Shown here piece after piece: positions 61,345 through 64,000 of a stretch of 64,000 nt of DNA; within the stretch, counting starts at the first letter, position 1, and each line of letters starts with the position of its first letter. A program made the translations under genes and the position numbers. Source of the stretch: Candidatus Methylomirabilota bacterium (GTDB lineage: Bacteria; Methylomirabilota; Methylomirabilia; Methylomirabilales; Methylomirabilaceae); assembly GCA_003104975.1 (NCBI GenBank), contig PQAM01000008.1, positions 62,001 to 126,000 of the forward strand, written 5' to 3'. The notes under the pieces are model-generated. The model searched no databases. It worked only from the letters and a program-made list of their open reading frames with translations, and was not told the origin of the DNA.

Positions 61345-61559
61345 CAGGGCATGCCTCCTTCACTCCAGTATGAGGTGGGATGGGCGTAACGGTCGCTCGA
61401 CCGTTCTGTATATCAATATTATCGCGACCCGTGAAATATCGAAGGATCATGGCGATTCTCTCGTCTTTGGGGGGAGTTGTCAAGGTGTGCGATGACCTCG
61501 TAGTGACCGGCCGCCATGACGGCAACCGCCGATCTTTTCTTGTCGACATGCGGTTGTGA
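61345..61559. other. Gap after the E1 genes
   Basis: No gene supported. A+T-rich spot near 61410-61440 could be a minus-strand promoter for the zinc-ribbon gene. Confidence 0.35.
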
Positions 61560-62573
61560 TCATGACGACACAAGCTGCCTGGCGGCGGCACAGATGCGCG
61601 ACGAATTTGGCAGTACCTGGTCTTCCAGACGGCGGGTATAGGGGATCGTCGTCTGCGTACAGACACGCGCGTACGTGCAGGTGAGACCCGCCTCCAACAC
61701 CACTGCCGACAATTCCCCCGAAAGGCCAAAGCCCTCATAGTCTTCGTCTACAACCAACAAACGCCCGGTTTGTGCGACCATATCACGAACGGCTGTCTTG
61801 TCCAACGGAGAGACGGTGCGCAGGTCCAGTACAGCCGCGGAGATACCTTCCGACTCAAGGGCCCGTGCCGCCTCTGTTGCGCGATGTACCCCCACGCCCA
61901 CGCTGACGATGGCGATGTCGCTCCCTGTCCGGCGCAGCACGGCCTTCCCGATGGGAAGGGGCTCCCACCTTTGAGGCACAGCCCCTTTTGCGCCCTCTAC
62001 AGGAACTTCGTACTGAACCGTCCGTCGGCCACCAGAACCGAGAAACTCCAGCCAGGTTTCCGAGAGGAGTTTGTGCTCGAGGAAGATCACCGGCCCATCG
62101 TGCTGCAGCGCAGCCAGCATCAGCCCCCCAGCATCGGCTGGCGTGGATGGAACCAGGACGGTGAGCCCCGGGATATGTGCCAGCCAGCCCCATAGCGACT
62201 GCTCGTGCTGTCCCCCGTCGCCGTACCCGCCGCCGCACGGTGCACGCACCACGACCGGCGCTGTCCATGTGCCGCCTGAAAACGTCTTGATCTTGGCGGC
62301 ATGGTTGAGCACGGCATCCATGCAGACCCCGAGAAAATCCACCATATAGACCTCTACCACCGGACGTAAACCGGCCATGGCCGCAGACACGGCGGCCCCC
62401 AGAAAGGCGCCTTCGCTGATGGGGGTTCCTCGAACCCGTGCGGGGCCGAATCGCGCCAGCAGGTCACGTCGCAGCAATGGGGTATCTTCGCCAAACACGA
62501 GAATGCGCGGGTCGTCTGCCATGGCCTGGGTAAGCGCATCATCAATGGCCTGTGTAAAACACATGGTCCTCAT
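61560..62573 (-). CDS. 2-oxoacid dehydrogenase E1 component, beta subunit
   Basis: A 337-residue transketolase-C-type subunit: RVRGTPISEGAFLGAAVSAAMAGLRPVVEVYMVDF, then GGGYGDGGQHEQSL and a C-terminal LDLRTVSPLDKTAV. Pairs with the alpha subunit to decarboxylate pyruvate, acetoin or a branched-chain 2-oxoacid with thiamine diphosphate. Overlaps the alpha gene by four bases. No E2 or E3 gene is in view. Confidence 0.86.
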   Translation of the reverse strand: MRTMCFTQAIDDALTQAMADDPRILVFGEDTPLLRRDLLARFGPARVRGTPISEGAFLGAAVSAAMAGLRPVVEVYMVDFLGVCMDAVLNHAAKIKTFSGGTWTAPVVVRAPCGGGYGDGGQHEQSLWGWLAHIPGLTVLVPSTPADAGGLMLAALQHDGPVIFLEHKLLSETWLEFLGSGGRRTVQYEVPVEGAKGAVPQRWEPLPIGKAVLRRTGSDIAIVSVGVGVHRATEAARALESEGISAAVLDLRTVSPLDKTAVRDMVAQTGRLLVVDEDYEGFGLSGELSAVVLEAGLTCTYARVCTQTTIPYTRRLEDQVLPNSSRICAAARQLVSS

Positions 62574-63604
62574 GGAGGTACCTGCGCCAGCGCAGTCGAG
62601 AGTACATCGCCGATCTCTTGTTCAACCCGCTCTTCCAGCTCCTGTAGGTGTGGCGGGTCGGACTGCATGGTGGTGCGTACCCGGCAGACCGGATCATGCG
62701 CCGAATCTCGACGCGGATCGCGCAATGTTGAGAGTACCGCTGCGCACACGGCCTTCAGACCTGCCAGTCGTTCGCGCCACGCCGCCCCGCCGGGACGCAA
62801 CAACGAACGCGTAAGCGGGCTAACGATAGTGGGTAGTTCTCTGAGCGGATCGCGCACGACCCTCAACAGATGAAAGCCCAAAAAGTGCCCTTCGATGTGC
62901 ACGCATCGCGCGTGTAAGAAGGTCGGTCCCCGGCCGGAACGGGCGCGTTCGATGGCCGAATGGGCAGCCTCCCACACGTCCGATACATTGCCGCCGTCAA
63001 CGTCGACGGCGGGGATACCCAATCCGCGGGCGCGTTCGATCACATTACCGGCGGTCACGGTGTCGGATTGAGTGGTGATGGCCCAGCCGTCGTCCTTGCA
63101 GATAAATAACACCGGCAACTGCCAGACTGATGCCAGGTTCATCGATTCCATCAACATCCCCTGGTTCACCGCCCCTTCGCCGAAGAAGGCCACGGCGATC
63201 GTGCCTGGGCGCTGGTATTGCGCCGCGAGTGCGAAACCAACGGCGGCCGGTCCGGTTGCGCCGACGATTCCGGAAGAAGCGGCCAGGTGCGCTTTCGACA
63301 ACAGGTGCATATGCCCGCCCATGCCGCCGCACAGTCCGTCAGGATAACCGAGCAGTTCACGCAGGATCAAGACGGGGTCGACGCCGCGCATAAGCAGCGC
63401 CGCAGTGCCCCGATGATCCAATGCCATGGCGTCGCCGTCCTGCAGTTGGCTCACAACGCCTGCGATGATCGCCTCTTCGCCCGTTCCCAGGTGCATCTCG
63501 CCCGAGATCAGGCCGTCATGCCAGAGCTTGGCAATGGCCTCTTCGAACAGACGACTTTTCAGCATAAGGGCATAGAGCGACCACAATTCGGGTGACATGA
63601 TCAC
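62570..63604 (-). CDS. 2-oxoacid dehydrogenase E1 component, alpha subunit
   Basis: A 344-residue alpha subunit. GHMHLLSKAHLAASSGIVGATGPAAVGFALA and FFGEGAVNQGMLMESMNLASVWQLPVLFICKDDGWAITT hold the thiamine diphosphate/Mg site. The GTG at 63604 overlaps the stop of the small exported-peptide gene; ATG 63598 is the alternative. Substrate: pyruvate or acetoin most likely, by family. Confidence 0.86.
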   Translation of the reverse strand: MIMSPELWSLYALMLKSRLFEEAIAKLWHDGLISGEMHLGTGEEAIIAGVVSQLQDGDAMALDHRGTAALLMRGVDPVLILRELLGYPDGLCGGMGGHMHLLSKAHLAASSGIVGATGPAAVGFALAAQYQRPGTIAVAFFGEGAVNQGMLMESMNLASVWQLPVLFICKDDGWAITTQSDTVTAGNVIERARGLGIPAVDVDGGNVSDVWEAAHSAIERARSGRGPTFLHARCVHIEGHFLGFHLLRVVRDPLRELPTIVSPLTRSLLRPGGAAWRERLAGLKAVCAAVLSTLRDPRRDSAHDPVCRVRTTMQSDPPHLQELEERVEQEIGDVLSTALAQVPP

Positions 63605-63732
63605 CTTTTCCGGAAGGCTCGGACCGATTCAGAGGTATGGGTGCCCCAGCCCTCATCCTGGGCGCCGACCTGTGCGACGATACACAGCGCGCCCAATCCC
63701 GCGATCAGCCCCCACCGGGTCCCCTTCCTCAT
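63601..63732 (-). CDS. Small exported peptide (43 residues), coupled to E1 alpha
   Basis: ATG 63732 follows AAGGGG. The product has a classical signal peptide (MRKGTRWGLIAGLGALCIV) with a VGA cleavage site, leaving about 19 residues: QDEGWGTHTSESVRAFRKR. Its TGA overlaps the GTG of the E1 alpha gene. No family recognised. It could be the truncated start of a longer secreted protein, or a true peptide whose translation drives the E1 genes. Confidence 0.5.
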   Translation of the reverse strand: MRKGTRWGLIAGLGALCIVAQVGAQDEGWGTHTSESVRAFRKR

Positions 63733-64000
63733 TTCGACCCCTTAGATTTTCAGCTGATTGATCTCCAGCATGAGCACAGGGCATCAGATGATCTTCTGTT
63801 ACACGAGAGGGCGAGGGGCGGCGGCCGGTGAGCCTATGAGCCGATCATGCTCCATGCCATGAGATAGGCATTTACTGACCTGTACTAACCGGCGCGAACC
63901 GCTCTCGCGCGCGCCTGGGATGAGCGCGCAGTTAGACGACGGGGTGTGACTTGGCGACGTCCAAGACCTTGAGATACAAGCGACACGACGAGTGTGTTCA
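63733..64000. other. Window end, no gene seen
   Basis: No open frame with a credible start. It may be the promoter region of the small-peptide/E1 operon. Confidence 0.4.

Noticed and set aside
24-64000. CRISPR arrays, tRNA and rRNA genes
   Set aside because: No regularly spaced direct repeats of 24-40 bases and no cloverleaf or rRNA-like conserved stretches were found by eye.

Overview
The window (about 60% GC) comes from a Gram-negative bacterium. It has LptF/LptG, a Pal lipoprotein and several lipobox proteins, and an ordinary block ffh-rpsP-khpA-rimM-trmD-rplS-rnhB-yraN-comM. Nothing in the sequence fixes the taxon. The content would suit a free-living environmental lineage with large envelope-glycolipid loci, such as candidate phylum NC10 (Methylomirabilota), but that is a guess. 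No rRNA, tRNA, CRISPR array, transposase or integrase gene was seen.

Layout. 0-0.7 kb: end of a bile-acid:Na+ symporter-type carrier. 0.8-7.3 kb: defence island with type III Res and Mod, a trypsin-like protease and an MntA/HepT toxin-antitoxin pair. 7.4-11.9 kb: minus-strand ABC transporter operon (MacB/LolD-like ATPase, FtsX-type permease, AttH/CrtC-like secreted protein). 12.3-15.4 kb: pal, a NhaD-like antiporter, a metallophosphoesterase. 15.4-18.2 kb: an inserted segment flanked by a perfect 113-bp direct repeat, holding a wrecked hicAB pair and two lipoproteins. 18.2-20.3 kb: lptF-lptG. 20.4-28.0 kb: probable sphingolipid (ceramide) cluster: two nucleotidyltransferases, a GNAT-fold ceramide-synthase candidate, a fatty acyl-AMP ligase, a CerR-like reductase, an ACP and serine palmitoyltransferase. 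28.2-40.7 kb: NeuB/KdsC/NeuA-type acidic-sugar pathway with SDR, aldehyde dehydrogenase and transketolase, then glycan-assembly genes. 41.0-47.9 kb: ABC exporter, CDP-alcohol phosphotransferase, lipid kinase, desaturase, Tam41-like CDP-lipid synthase, DUF2141 protein. 48.0-50.8 kb: graveyard of small toxin-antitoxin modules (BrnTA, HicAB with an amber codon, MNT/HEPN remnants, DUF2442). 50.9-53.7 kb: second restriction-modification locus (GIY-YIG nuclease, amino-methyltransferase) with its own trypsin-like protease. 53.9-60.1 kb: translation and secretion housekeeping. 60.2-63.7 kb: RDD and zinc-ribbon proteins, then a two-subunit 2-oxoacid dehydrogenase E1 preceded by a 43-residue exported peptide gene.

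How it fits together. The 20-48 kb stretch reads as one long envelope-lipid locus. It could make a long-chain base and ceramide, phosphorylate and CTP-activate a lipid, attach a head group, build a CMP-activated acidic sugar, and export the product. Both restriction loci pair a DNA methyltransferase with a cytoplasmic trypsin-fold protease, which is the most unusual recurring association. Short palindromic elements are scattered through the window. Three of them lie in frame inside the type III mod gene.
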